Assembly: GCA_007119005.1 (NCBI GenBank)
Contig: SKQM01000217.1
Location: forward strand, 1 to 10,051
DNA: 10,051 nucleotides
Reading direction: 5' to 3'
Source of the DNA: Thioalkalivibrio sp.
GTDB taxonomy: Bacteria; Pseudomonadota; Gammaproteobacteria; Ectothiorhodospirales; Ectothiorhodospiraceae
A program made the translations under genes and the position numbers. The notes beneath the pieces were generated by a model that ran no database searches, was not told where the DNA came from, and worked only from the letters and a program-made list of their open reading frames with translations. Shown here piece after piece: positions 1 through 5,996 of the stretch. Within the stretch, counting starts at the first letter, position 1; each line of letters starts with the position of its first letter.

Positions 1-602
1 AGTTCCATCAGTGCCCTGAACTCGGGCGGCACGGGCGTTTCGGGCAGGTGACCCGCGAGCATGGAGGGCGCGGGATCAGTGATGGGGGTCGATGCGGCAA
101 CTTCGGGATCAGCCTGCCGGGTGGCGGGCGGAGTCTCGGGCAGGACTTCCGGCGCGGGACTGTCGGCGATCGCGATGAGCGAAGGCTCCACCTCGGCGGG
201 CCGCTCTGCGGGTCCAGGCACTGTGGCGGGTTCGGACGGGGATTCCGCGATTGCCCCGGCGTTTGGCGTGGATACTTCAGGATTGGGGGCGGTGTTGGGC
301 ATCGCCTGGACGGCGGGCGCAAAGACGGCGAGGGGTTGGCTTTCCGCCGCCTGCGCGCTGCGCAGCTGATTCATCTGAAGATAGGTGGCGGCGAGGAGAG
401 CCGCGAACAGGGTAACCAGCAACAGGAGCACGTCGAGGTACCCGACGGTCCAGCCGCTGTCGCCCCCGCCGTGGTCGGAGTCCGGTTCCTCGAATTCGAC
501 CGTCTCGCGGCGCTTCCACGCTGGGGGGGCCGCCGTGGCGGTTGCCGGACGCGTCCGCATCCGCCAGTCCGGCTGCCGGGCGAGCAGCACCTTTCCTGTC
601 AT
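1..602 (-). CDS. MotB-like stator protein, N-terminal part (runs off left edge)
   Basis: This reading frame stays open to the window edge, giving about 200 residues with no stop. Its ATG overlaps the stop of the motA-like gene as ATGA, so translation is probably coupled. Residues 1-50 are a charged, cytoplasmic-looking extension. Residues 51-77 form one transmembrane helix beginning WTVGYLDVLLLLV, which aligns with the W..AYADF start of the MotB helix, so Asp57 would be the ion-carrying residue. From about residue 88 onward the chain is a Pro/Ala/Glu/Thr-rich linker of more than 110 residues. Family knowledge says MotB proteins then carry an OmpA-like peptidoglycan-binding domain, which would lie outside the window and is not seen. 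The likely role is anchoring an ion-driven stator with its MotA partner in the inner membrane. A TolR/ExbD-type partner is the main alternative, but the helix motif and the MotA neighbour favour MotB. Confidence 0.8.
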   Translation of the reverse strand, partial: MTGKVLLARQPDWRMRTRPATATAAPPAWKRRETVEFEEPDSDHGGGDSGWTVGYLDVLLLLVTLFAALLAATYLQMNQLRSAQAAESQPLAVFAPAVQAMPNTAPNPEVSTPNAGAIAESPSEPATVPGPAERPAEVEPSLIAIADSPAPEVLPETPPATRQADPEVAASTPITDPAPSMLAGHLPETPVPPEFRALME

Positions 603-1405
603 GCGCGCATTCCCTGCAGCGGAATCGGCCGCCCCTTCGGTGCGGTCGGGGCGGGTGCCTGGTCAGGCCGCGCGGCACTCATGAATTCGCCGATCAGAAC
701 GGGGTGCTGGCGCTCGTAGAGCATCATGATTGCATCGACCAGCAGGTTCATGTGCAGCAACTGCTGCCGGGAGCGATCCTCCATTTTCAGCGCGAGCGGA
801 CGGAAGACGAGATTCGCGATCAGCAGCCCGTAGAGCGTGCTCATCAGGGCGAAGCCCATCGCCATGCCGATGTATTCGAGTCCGGACTCGCCGAGGCTTC
901 CCAGCATGGCCACGAGACCGAACAGCGTCCCGAGCATGCCAAAGGCGGGGGCGAAAGTCGCCATGGTCCGCAGAATACGGATGTCGCGGTTGTCGTCCTC
1001 CTTCTGTTGCCGGATGCGCCATTGCAGCATGCGGCCGAGCTCGTCACCGTTGTGCGGGTCGAGCGCCAGCCGGGTCCCGCCACGAAGGAAGGGGTCCTGA
1101 ATCGCCGTTGCGGCTTTCTCGGCGCCGCGCACGTCGCCACGCCGATACCGGTCGGCGATGTGGAGAAAAGGCTTGTAATCGACCGCCGTGGCCGGTTGCG
1201 TCTCCCGGAACAGCGAGGGCAGGCGCCGCAGCAGGCTCAACACCGGGCCGGGCGAGTGCCCGATCACCGAGGCCAGAAAAGTCCCTCCGAGTACCAGCAC
1301 CAGTCCTGGCAGGTTGATGCCACTCAGTCCGAGACTCAGCCAGAGCAGCACCGCCACCGCGAGCGTGCCCAGCAGCGTGAGACCGAAATAGATTTTCCTG
1401 CGCAT
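599..1405 (-). CDS. motA: MotA-family stator / proton-channel protein
   Basis: The 268-residue product has the MotA layout. Two N-terminal transmembrane helices (about 8-27 and 32-50) are followed by a cytoplasmic domain (about 51-147) and then two further helices (about 149-171 and 178-202). The third helix contains FAPAFGMLGTLFGLV, with Pro153 at the position of the conserved MotA proline, and the fourth ends in a conserved-looking Asn-x4-Pro (N198, P203). Length is close to usual MotA size. With its MotB-like partner it would form an ion-conducting stator that powers flagellar rotation. Whether it uses protons or sodium cannot be read here. The start ATG is at 1405 with only a weak Shine-Dalgarno (GGGG). 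A sigma-54 promoter match lies 38 bp upstream. It is too short for ZorA, and TolQ/ExbB proteins have three helices, so MotA is preferred. It could equally be a second, non-canonical stator (PomA/MotC-like). Confidence 0.85.
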   Translation of the reverse strand: MRRKIYFGLTLLGTLAVAVLLWLSLGLSGINLPGLVLVLGGTFLASVIGHSPGPVLSLLRRLPSLFRETQPATAVDYKPFLHIADRYRRGDVRGAEKAATAIQDPFLRGGTRLALDPHNGDELGRMLQWRIRQQKEDDNRDIRILRTMATFAPAFGMLGTLFGLVAMLGSLGESGLEYIGMAMGFALMSTLYGLLIANLVFRPLALKMEDRSRQQLLHMNLLVDAIMMLYERQHPVLIGEFMSAARPDQAPAPTAPKGRPIPLQGMRA

Positions 1406-1442
1406 CGCAAACCCCGCGAAGATCGTATTCGGCCAGGAACCA

Positions 1443-1459
1443 TGCAGGGTGCGTGCCAG
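1443..1459 (-). promoter_or_regulatory. Putative sigma-54 (RpoN) promoter of the motA-motB-like operon
   Basis: On the minus strand the bases CTGGCACGCACCCTGCA match the RpoN consensus TGGCACG-N4-TTGCW with one mismatch, the first T of TTGC. The invariant GG and GC are separated by exactly 10 bases. Initiation about 12 bases past the GC would give a leader of roughly 25-30 bases before the motA-like ATG at 1405. RpoN control of flagellar genes is well known in gammaproteobacteria with polar flagella, which fits this gene. Confidence 0.6.
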
Positions 1460-1642
1460 TGGGAGATTCTGGACGCCAGGGGGCGATGTCTTTTGGCGAT
1501 CGCATCACCACGGAAACGGGAGCCGGTCCCCATCGTTCTCTGATTCGAAAAGACAACGAGCCTATGAATCAGACACTTGTCGCCATTCCTGTCGCCTCGA
1601 TCCGTGATTCGACGACCAAACGACACCCCTCGCCAGACATTT

Positions 1643-1671
1643 CCCGTTCGTCCTGAGCTCGTCGAAGGACC
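1643..1671. repeat. Common proteobacterial intergenic palindromic repeat (single, partial copy)
   Basis: The core TTCGTCCTGAGCTCGTCGAA followed by GGAC matches the widespread intergenic repeat family typified by CGTCCTGAGCTTGTCGAAGGACG. GTCCT (1650-1654) and AGGAC (1666-1670) form the stem. Read on the minus strand it encodes SFDELRTNG, a peptide often seen in false gene predictions caused by this repeat. The outer arm is degraded on the right side (CCGTGATCGG), so this copy looks partial. The family assignment is from memory. Confidence 0.55.
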
Positions 1672-1754
1672 GTGATCGGCGCTGCATCGGGAACGTTGCC
1701 GATCGCTGCGGGGCGGCAGGAATCCGCCGCCGGTTGCCGGTACTCAGGCCGATG

Positions 1755-1790
1755 GCGCCAATACTCCGTCGCCTGTCGTCGGAGTGGCGC
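1755..1790. other. Bulged stem-loop downstream of the yrbG-like gene
   Basis: GCGCC (1755-1759) and ACTCCG (1763-1768) pair with CGGAGT (1780-1785) and GGCGC (1786-1790), with AAT bulged on one side and an 11-base loop. It lies 55-90 bases past the stop of the exchanger gene. There is no U-tract on either strand, so it is not a classical intrinsic terminator. It could protect the mRNA 3' end or mean nothing. Confidence 0.3.
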
Positions 1791-1844
1791 GCCGACGTCA
1801 CCTGTGCTCGCGCAGCGCTTCCGTACGGCACCTGGCGTGAGGAT

Positions 1845-2942
1845 TCAGGATCCCGATCCAGGCCCGCCGTACCCGCGACGCCCATGGTTGATCACACTCA
1901 CCGCGATCGTGAGCACGGTGATCGGCAGCACGAAACCCAGCATCACCATCGAATACGCCGGCAGCGAGCTGTGCTGCTGCGAGGCGAGCACGAGGTAAGC
2001 GGTGTAAGCGGCGTAATAGCCGAGAAAGACCGTGCCCTCCCAGCGTGCGATCTCGCGTCCGGTGAACATGATCGGCAGACAGGCCACCGCGACCGCCAGC
2101 ATCACCCAAAGGTCGAAGTTGCGGGCGGCCTCCGCAACCGGGATTCCGTGGGTCGAAACCAGCCCGGTTACCCCCAGCACTGCGAGGATGTTGAACAGGT
2201 TGCTGCCGATCACGTTGCCCACCGCGATGTCGCGTTCGCCACGCAGTGCCGCGAGGGCCGAGGTCGCGATCTCCGGCAGCGAAGTGCCGACCGCGACGAT
2301 GGTCAGGCCGATGACCAGGTCGCTGACCCCGAAGTACCGGGCAAAGACCATGGCGGACTCGACCAGCCAGCGCGAGCCGATCACCAGCGCCGCGAGACCG
2401 GCCACGATCAGGAGGAGTTGCACGCCCCAGTGTCGGTCCCACTGGGACCGTACGGGCAGGTCGGCCTCGGGTGCCGCGGCGGCGGCACGGGTCGATCGAC
2501 GGGACTGCAGGATCAGGAAGACGGTGTAGGCGATGACCAGCACAAACAGGACGCCGGCATCGATTCGGCTGATTCGCCCGTCAAGGGCCAGCACGATCAG
2601 CAGGACCGTCGCTGCGATCATCACGGGGACTTCCTGGCGGATCACCTGCTGGCTGACCAGCAGCGGAATGATCACCGCCGAAATACCCAGGATCAGCAGC
2701 ACGTTGGCGATATTGCTGCCGATCACGTTGCCGATCGCAATGTCCGGATTGCCGGCGAGGGAGGCGTGCACGGAGACCGCCATCTCCGGTGTCGACGTTC
2801 CGAAAGCGACGACCGTCAGGCCGATGACCAGCGGCGACACCCCGACCGATCCGGCGAGCCGCGCGGCTCCGCGCACCAGCGACTCGGCTCCCAGTACCAA
2901 CACTGCGAGGCCAAGGGCGAACCAGAGAACATGAACCCACAT
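1845..2942 (-). CDS. yrbG: Calcium/sodium (cation) exchanger, YrbG/CaxA family
   Basis: The 365-residue inner-membrane protein has the two inverted alpha-repeats of the Ca2+:cation antiporter (CaCA) superfamily. Repeat 1 (about 39-86) carries VAFGTSTPE and GNVIGSN, with Glu53. Repeat 2 (about 210-257) carries VAVGTSLPE and GNVIGSN, with Glu224. The two glutamates and the GSN asparagines are the expected ion ligands. A short polar loop (about 147-171) joins the halves. Such proteins exchange Na+ (or H+) for Ca2+ across the inner membrane; substrate cannot be fixed from sequence. It is longer than E. coli YrbG (about 325 residues): an extra hydrophobic stretch (about 330-351) and a Gly-rich tail follow the usual end, suggesting an additional helix. 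The ATG at 2942 begins just before the first helix but has no clear Shine-Dalgarno. No partner gene is evident. Confidence 0.9.
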   Translation of the reverse strand: MWVHVLWFALGLAVLVLGAESLVRGAARLAGSVGVSPLVIGLTVVAFGTSTPEMAVSVHASLAGNPDIAIGNVIGSNIANVLLILGISAVIIPLLVSQQVIRQEVPVMIAATVLLIVLALDGRISRIDAGVLFVLVIAYTVFLILQSRRSTRAAAAAPEADLPVRSQWDRHWGVQLLLIVAGLAALVIGSRWLVESAMVFARYFGVSDLVIGLTIVAVGTSLPEIATSALAALRGERDIAVGNVIGSNLFNILAVLGVTGLVSTHGIPVAEAARNFDLWVMLAVAVACLPIMFTGREIARWEGTVFLGYYAAYTAYLVLASQQHSSLPAYSMVMLGFVLPITVLTIAVSVINHGRRGYGGPGSGS

Positions 2943-2956
2943 CGTCGCGCGCGGCC

Positions 2957-2985
2957 CTTATGATCCGTTCCCGGTGGAGGCGCAA
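2957..2985 (-). promoter_or_regulatory. Weak candidate sigma-70 promoter for the yrbG-like gene
   Basis: On the minus strand TTGCGC (2985-2980) and CATAAG (2962-2957) are separated by 17 bases. They match the -35 and -10 consensus at 3/6 and 4/6 positions. The spacing is ideal and the distance to the ATG at 2942 leaves a leader of roughly 10 bases without a ribosome binding site. This is suggestive only. Confidence 0.3.
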
Positions 2986-3114
2986 TCTTGACAGATTCGA
3001 GCCCCAGGGAGCGACCTGGTGGTCGCGCACCGCGCCTTTTTTGCGACGAGCATCGTCGGTGGAAGCCGCTCCCGTGCCACCTGCGGCGCAATCCTGTGGG
3101 CGCAACCTCCGGTC

Positions 3115-3129
3115 GCGATGAAACATCGC
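3115..3129. repeat. Short perfect inverted repeat downstream of the lipoprotein gene
   Basis: GCGATG and CATCGC flank an AAA loop, 15-29 bases past the stop of the minus-strand lipoprotein gene. It would form a compact hairpin, but no U-tract follows on the minus strand. A second perfect hairpin, GCGACC-TGGT-GGTCGC, lies further on at about 3011-3026. Neither is a convincing terminator. Confidence 0.3.
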
Positions 3130-3143
3130 CGGATCATGACCCG

Positions 3144-4673
3144 TCACCGCGGATCGAACGCGAACCCGAGGGACTCCAGCAGATCCGGATCATCGAAGTG
3201 CCGGCGTCCCACGAAGGCGATTGCGTGCAGGCCCTGCTGGCGCATCGCGCCGGCCGAGGCAACGCCGAGCGGCCAGAACACGAACCGCTCGGGACGGCGG
3301 GACTGCTGCACGATGCCCGTCGGACCGAACAGGCTCTGCGCGGAATCCGTGCCCTGGGCCGGCAGCTGCAGATGGGATGCGTAGCTCTCGAGGACGTAGC
3401 GCTCCGCGCTGGCGGCCGGGAAGGCCTCGGCTACATCGATGATGTAGTGCTGGCCCGCCTCCAGCCGCAGCCGCAGCCCGCGACTTTGGGTGATGTTCGG
3501 ATCGAGCGTAAACACCAGTGGCCGCTCCCCTTCGACGGCTTCGAGATCGATGCGGCTGCCCGTCGGCAGGAACAGCTTGTGGTAGCAGCCGCACTGGTGA
3601 ATGCTGTCGTAGAGAACCGGGCGCAGCGCGTGGTCCAGGGTCACCCTCCAGAGCACGCCGCTGAGTTCTCCCGCGAACAGGTCCAGCCGGCTCTGGGGCG
3701 GGCGCTCCGGGAACCAGAACGCGTAGTTGAGCTGGGGCAGTACCCGGGAGTCGAGGCGCGTGTAACCGGGAAAGGTGAAGACCGCGGGTCGTCCGGTGTC
3801 GATCCGAATCCGGTCATCTGCGTCTCGGACGGGCGTCCCGATGCGATCGGCGTGAGAACGCTGCTCCACGATCACCTGCGGTGCGAACTTGCGGAACAGG
3901 GCATCCCATTCCTCCGCGGAGAGCTGTGGCACACCCAGCGGATCGGTCTCCAGCGCGAGCGGCAGGGATGTTGACGAACCGGCGCCCCCCGGTCCCTCGT
4001 AGACGATCTGATGTTCGAACCGGGTGGCGCGTCCGGCGAGGTAGCGTCTCGTCATGTCCTGCCGGTAGCGCGCGATGAAGCCGCTGGCGACCAGGCTGGT
4101 GACCGGGTACAGGCCGAGGGCGCGCGCCGTGGTGCTATAGCTGTCGGGCACCCGGTAGGCGGAAACGGGCAGGGCGTCGGGGGGCGGGGTACGGGCGAAA
4201 CACGAGGCGAGACGCACGTCGAGTTCGTCAAAACCATGAAGCTCCTCAAGGGCTCGACGCGTGATTCCGCTCAGCCGCGCAAACTCTGTCGTGTAGGCTT
4301 CCCGCCCGAGATCGAACGCGTGCTCGAGCCAGGCCGCTCGCGCATCTGCCGGGAGGTCATCGTAGGCGAAGCTTGCGAGAAAGCGGTTCGTGCGGAGCAG
4401 CGGCCAGCCCTCGACCCGGCGTAAATTCGGGTCGAAGTGAGTCTCGGTCTCGATCGCGCGATCCAGGTCCGTCAGCATCGCCCGGCATGCGTCCGGCTCC
4501 GCGACCGGCCGCTCCGGCACCGCGCTGCAGCCCCAGAGCAAGAGCGCCGCCAGTACAGCGAGGGCGGGCGGCCAGGGCCGCCGGCACCACGACACCGCTG
4601 CTGCTGCCGGGGCCATTAAGCGGTCGCTCAGCAGTCCCGCAATCCCCGGGTTTCCGGGTTGACTCGGCCTCAT
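3144..4673 (-). CDS. Large lipoprotein of unknown function with HQCGCYH motif
   Basis: I do not recognise the family. The 509-residue product has a signal region: arginines at 31-32, a hydrophobic run at about 37-47, then a lipobox ending LLLWGC with the lipidated Cys49. It is therefore probably a lipoprotein of the cell envelope. The mature part is soluble-looking, rich in aromatic and arginine residues, and has no long hydrophobic stretch. The most distinctive site is HQCGCYH at 359-365, a CxC flanked by histidines that could bind a metal or form a disulfide (inference). The chosen ATG overlaps the stop of the upstream membrane-protein gene as ATGA, implying coupled translation. An internal ATG at 4616 would give a more typical 29-residue signal peptide and may be the true start. 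The open frame extends upstream to 4793, but that overlap is unlikely. Coupling suggests joint work with the membrane protein. Confidence 0.7.
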   Translation of the reverse strand: MRPSQPGNPGIAGLLSDRLMAPAAAAVSWCRRPWPPALAVLAALLLWGCSAVPERPVAEPDACRAMLTDLDRAIETETHFDPNLRRVEGWPLLRTNRFLASFAYDDLPADARAAWLEHAFDLGREAYTTEFARLSGITRRALEELHGFDELDVRLASCFARTPPPDALPVSAYRVPDSYSTTARALGLYPVTSLVASGFIARYRQDMTRRYLAGRATRFEHQIVYEGPGGAGSSTSLPLALETDPLGVPQLSAEEWDALFRKFAPQVIVEQRSHADRIGTPVRDADDRIRIDTGRPAVFTFPGYTRLDSRVLPQLNYAFWFPERPPQSRLDLFAGELSGVLWRVTLDHALRPVLYDSIHQCGCYHKLFLPTGSRIDLEAVEGERPLVFTLDPNITQSRGLRLRLEAGQHYIIDVAEAFPAASAERYVLESYASHLQLPAQGTDSAQSLFGPTGIVQQSRRPERFVFWPLGVASAGAMRQQGLHAIAFVGRRHFDDPDLLESLGFAFDPR

Positions 4674-5497
4674 GGCCACGGATGGAATTTCGCCGCCAAT
4701 GCTTCCAGCAGGGAGGGGTAGGTGTGCTCGGTCACGACCGGCGCCAGCAGCACTGCGACGGTGTTCACCACCACCAGCATGACCGCAAACCATCCGTAAC
4801 CGCCGAGCGCTCGTTGCCAGGGAAGGTGTGTCGGGATTTGCCTGGTATCTTCCGGCAGGGTCAGGTTCCCGTCACCCGACGGTTCCTGCTCCAGGAATGC
4901 CTCCTGCTTGCTGGCCCGGGCCATGTCCGCTTTGCGGAAAAGAATCACCCGGGCAGAGAAAAACAGGTCGACCGCCCGGATTCCCATCGCGCGCAGCACA
5001 ACACTCAATCGGGCAAACCGGGCCAGCAGCGGCGCGATTCGGGCCCACAGCGCGGAGAGCTTTCCGCCCATCAGTCCGACCCGGGTCGCGCTCTGCGCAC
5101 CCGCGACGCCTGCGCCAACCCCGGTGTAGCTGAGCAGGGTCAGTGCGAGAAAGATCAGGGCAATGTCGAATTTCGTATCCCAGACCGTCCATGCGGTGCG
5201 GTGCAACCCGCGTTCGTAGCCGAGGTAACCCTTCTTGAGCCACTCGAGCACGAGGTGCAGGCCCACAAGCGCCACCAGCCAGAAGTAGCTGACATAAACG
5301 CTCAGGAAGATGGTCAGCGACACGTAGGCCAGTGCGAAAAGAACGCTACGGTCGTGCAGCACGATCCAGCGCGGCACCGGCCCGAGATGGCCGATCGGAT
5401 CCGTCGGTAGCGCAGAAGCCTGGACGTCCGAAGCGAGCGTTCCCCCGCTGGGTTCCCGTTCGCCAGCTTCGTGTTCGTCTCTCAGCATTTCATTCAT
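4670..5497 (-). CDS. Conserved-looking integral membrane protein of unknown function
   Basis: The 275-residue product has no family I can name. After a polar N-terminus (1-45) come two closely spaced helices (about 51-68 and 70-87), a short charged loop (LKKGYLGYERG), and a third helix (about 110-133). A long basic amphipathic cytoplasmic-like region rich in Leu, Ala and Arg (about 140-200) follows, then a polar segment and a final helix (about 234-256). The loop FFSARVILFRKADMARASK is strongly basic and probably cytoplasmic. The layout recalls small channel or scaffold proteins, but that is only an impression. It is the first gene of a two-gene unit; its TGA overlaps the ATG of the lipoprotein gene. 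The ATG at 5497 is preceded by GGGGGAT at a suitable distance. A perfect 7-bp hairpin sits a few bases further upstream. Confidence 0.75.
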   Translation of the reverse strand: MNEMLRDEHEAGEREPSGGTLASDVQASALPTDPIGHLGPVPRWIVLHDRSVLFALAYVSLTIFLSVYVSYFWLVALVGLHLVLEWLKKGYLGYERGLHRTAWTVWDTKFDIALIFLALTLLSYTGVGAGVAGAQSATRVGLMGGKLSALWARIAPLLARFARLSVVLRAMGIRAVDLFFSARVILFRKADMARASKQEAFLEQEPSGDGNLTLPEDTRQIPTHLPWQRALGGYGWFAVMLVVVNTVAVLLAPVVTEHTYPSLLEALAAKFHPWP

Positions 5498-5513
5498 GGC
5501 GATCCCCCATGCA

Positions 5514-5542
5514 CCGACAGGCCCGCAGCCCCCGTCTGTCGG
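5514..5542. repeat. Perfect inverted repeat just upstream of the membrane-protein gene
   Basis: CCGACAG (5514-5520) and CTGTCGG (5536-5542) are perfect 7-base arms around a 15-base loop. The hairpin ends 16 bases before the minus-strand ATG at 5497, next to its GGGGGAT ribosome site. It could be an mRNA structure affecting translation or an operator for a dimeric regulator; the sequence does not decide. Confidence 0.4.
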
Positions 5543-5676
5543 ATCGCGCAGGGTGCGAACCCAGAATCAGTGCGCCAGCGCAGCCGCCCCACACCCCGCA
5601 GCGAGCCCAAAATCGGAGGATCGCAAGTTTCGAGAAACCCCGCCACACCTCGCCCCCCGCCTCGCCGGGGTCGGGC

Positions 5677-5695
5677 CAAGACAAAGTCTTGTTTT
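5677..5695 (+). repeat. CAAGAC-AAA-GTCTTG palindrome followed by TTTT
   Basis: A perfect 6-bp stem with a three-base loop is followed on the plus strand by four T residues. It superficially resembles an intrinsic terminator, but the stem is short and AT-rich and no plus-strand gene lies upstream. It marks the start of the AT-richer part of the intergenic region, so it may instead be a protein binding site. Confidence 0.3.
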
Positions 5696-5840
5696 AAAGA
5701 GGAAAGTACCGATTTTCGCCCGTAAAACAGGCTTGGAGGGCTCATTTCGCGGCCGGAATTGGGGGCCCAAGCGTCAGAAGTGGTTTCGTCGTGTGGGCCA
5801 TGTACCTGCGGCGAACCGTGTGCGTTACGTTAGAGGGGCA

Positions 5841-5856
5841 TTTTTCGGGCGAAAAA
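5841..5856. repeat. TTTTTCG-GG-CGAAAAA palindrome upstream of modE
   Basis: Perfect 7-base arms flank a two-base centre, about 95 bases upstream of the modE -35 element. A related but imperfect motif, TTTTCGCCCGTAAAA, occurs at 5713-5727. The spacing fits a distal regulator site better than an RNA hairpin because the loop would be too small. No known regulator is assigned. Confidence 0.35.
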
Positions 5857-5942
5857 CGGCCGTGTAAGCCCAGAATACGCGTGAAATTCGGCCCATTATC
5901 TCTTCTGTTCAATTATTTAGCTTGGTCCGACCCCCGGATGGG

Positions 5943-5971
5943 TTGCATACCGTTATATATGGGGCTATATA
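5943..5971 (+). promoter_or_regulatory. Sigma-70 promoter of the modEABC operon
   Basis: TTGCAT (5943-5948) and TATATA (5966-5971) are separated by exactly 17 bases and match the -35 and -10 consensus at 5/6 positions each for TTGACA-like and TATAAT-like boxes respectively, or close to it. Transcription would begin near 5978, giving a leader of about 20 bases that still contains the GGAGG ribosome site of modE. The ModE operator covers the spacer and the -10, so bound ModE would block RNA polymerase. Confidence 0.65.
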
Positions 5972-5976
5972 GCGAT
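5951..5976. promoter_or_regulatory. ModE operator (molybdate box)
   Basis: CGTTATATA (5951-5959) and TATATAGCGAT (5966-5976) flank a six-base spacer TGGGGC. This agrees with the ModE consensus of CGnTATATA, six bases, then TATATAnCGAT. The arms are inverted repeats with one mismatch (A/G). It lies directly upstream of modE and overlaps the -10 element, the expected arrangement for repression by molybdate-bound ModE. Confidence 0.85.
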
Positions 5977-5983
5977 GTGGACG

Positions 5984-5988
5984 GGAGG
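5984..5988 (+). promoter_or_regulatory. Ribosome binding site deciding the TTG start of modE
   Basis: GGAGG is followed by eight bases and then TTG at 5997. No in-frame ATG exists near the family N-terminus, and the GTG at 6009 would be 20 bases away, so this site supports the TTG start. Confidence 0.7.
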
Positions 5989-5996
5989 GACGGGTT

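Larger units (their letters stand above)
1406..1844. other. Non-coding interval between the motA-like gene and the yrbG-like gene
   Basis: I see no credible gene in these 439 bases. The interval holds the RpoN promoter match near its left end, a common intergenic repeat at 1643-1671, and a bulged stem-loop at 1755-1790. Short open frames exist on both strands but have no family resemblance, and the minus one simply translates the intergenic repeat. Confidence 0.6.
5498..5950. other. Divergent intergenic region with several palindromes, no gene
   Basis: This interval separates the minus-strand membrane-protein gene from modE. The left part (to about 5680) is GC-rich like its surroundings, while the right part (about 5680-5950) is clearly richer in A and T. 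It contains perfect inverted repeats at 5514-5542, 5677-5691 and 5841-5856. Open frames here lack ribosome sites and family resemblance. A promoter for the minus-strand pair must lie here or within the hairpin zone, but I could not pick a convincing one. A small RNA cannot be excluded. Confidence 0.5.

Noticed and set aside
599..1405. Zorya-type ZorA of an anti-phage system
   Set aside because: ZorA carries a long C-terminal coiled-coil tail and sits with ZorC/ZorD or ZorE; this protein is only 268 residues with a normal MotA layout, and no such neighbours are seen on its right.
542..1543. Long plus-strand open frame opposite the motA-like gene
   Set aside because: It is the antisense of a clear MotA family gene, has Gln/Arg/His-rich low-complexity content and no family resemblance.
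1562..1885. 107-residue minus-strand open frame containing SFDELRTNG
   Set aside because: The peptide is the translation of a common intergenic repeat, and the rest has no resemblance to any protein.
1734..2963. 409-residue plus-strand open frame opposite the exchanger gene
   Set aside because: It is Asp/His/Gln/Arg-rich, typical of reading the complement of a membrane-protein gene in GC-rich DNA. The minus strand has both CaCA repeats.
3011..3040. Hairpin GCGACC-TGGT-GGTCGC followed by TTTTTT as a plus-strand terminator
   Set aside because: The T-run is about 10 bases beyond the stem, and no plus-strand gene lies upstream to be terminated.
5496..5867. 123-residue plus-strand open frame in the divergent intergenic region
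   Set aside because: No ribosome site, no recognisable domain, Pro/Arg-rich start and mixed composition; it runs across palindromic regulatory-looking DNA.
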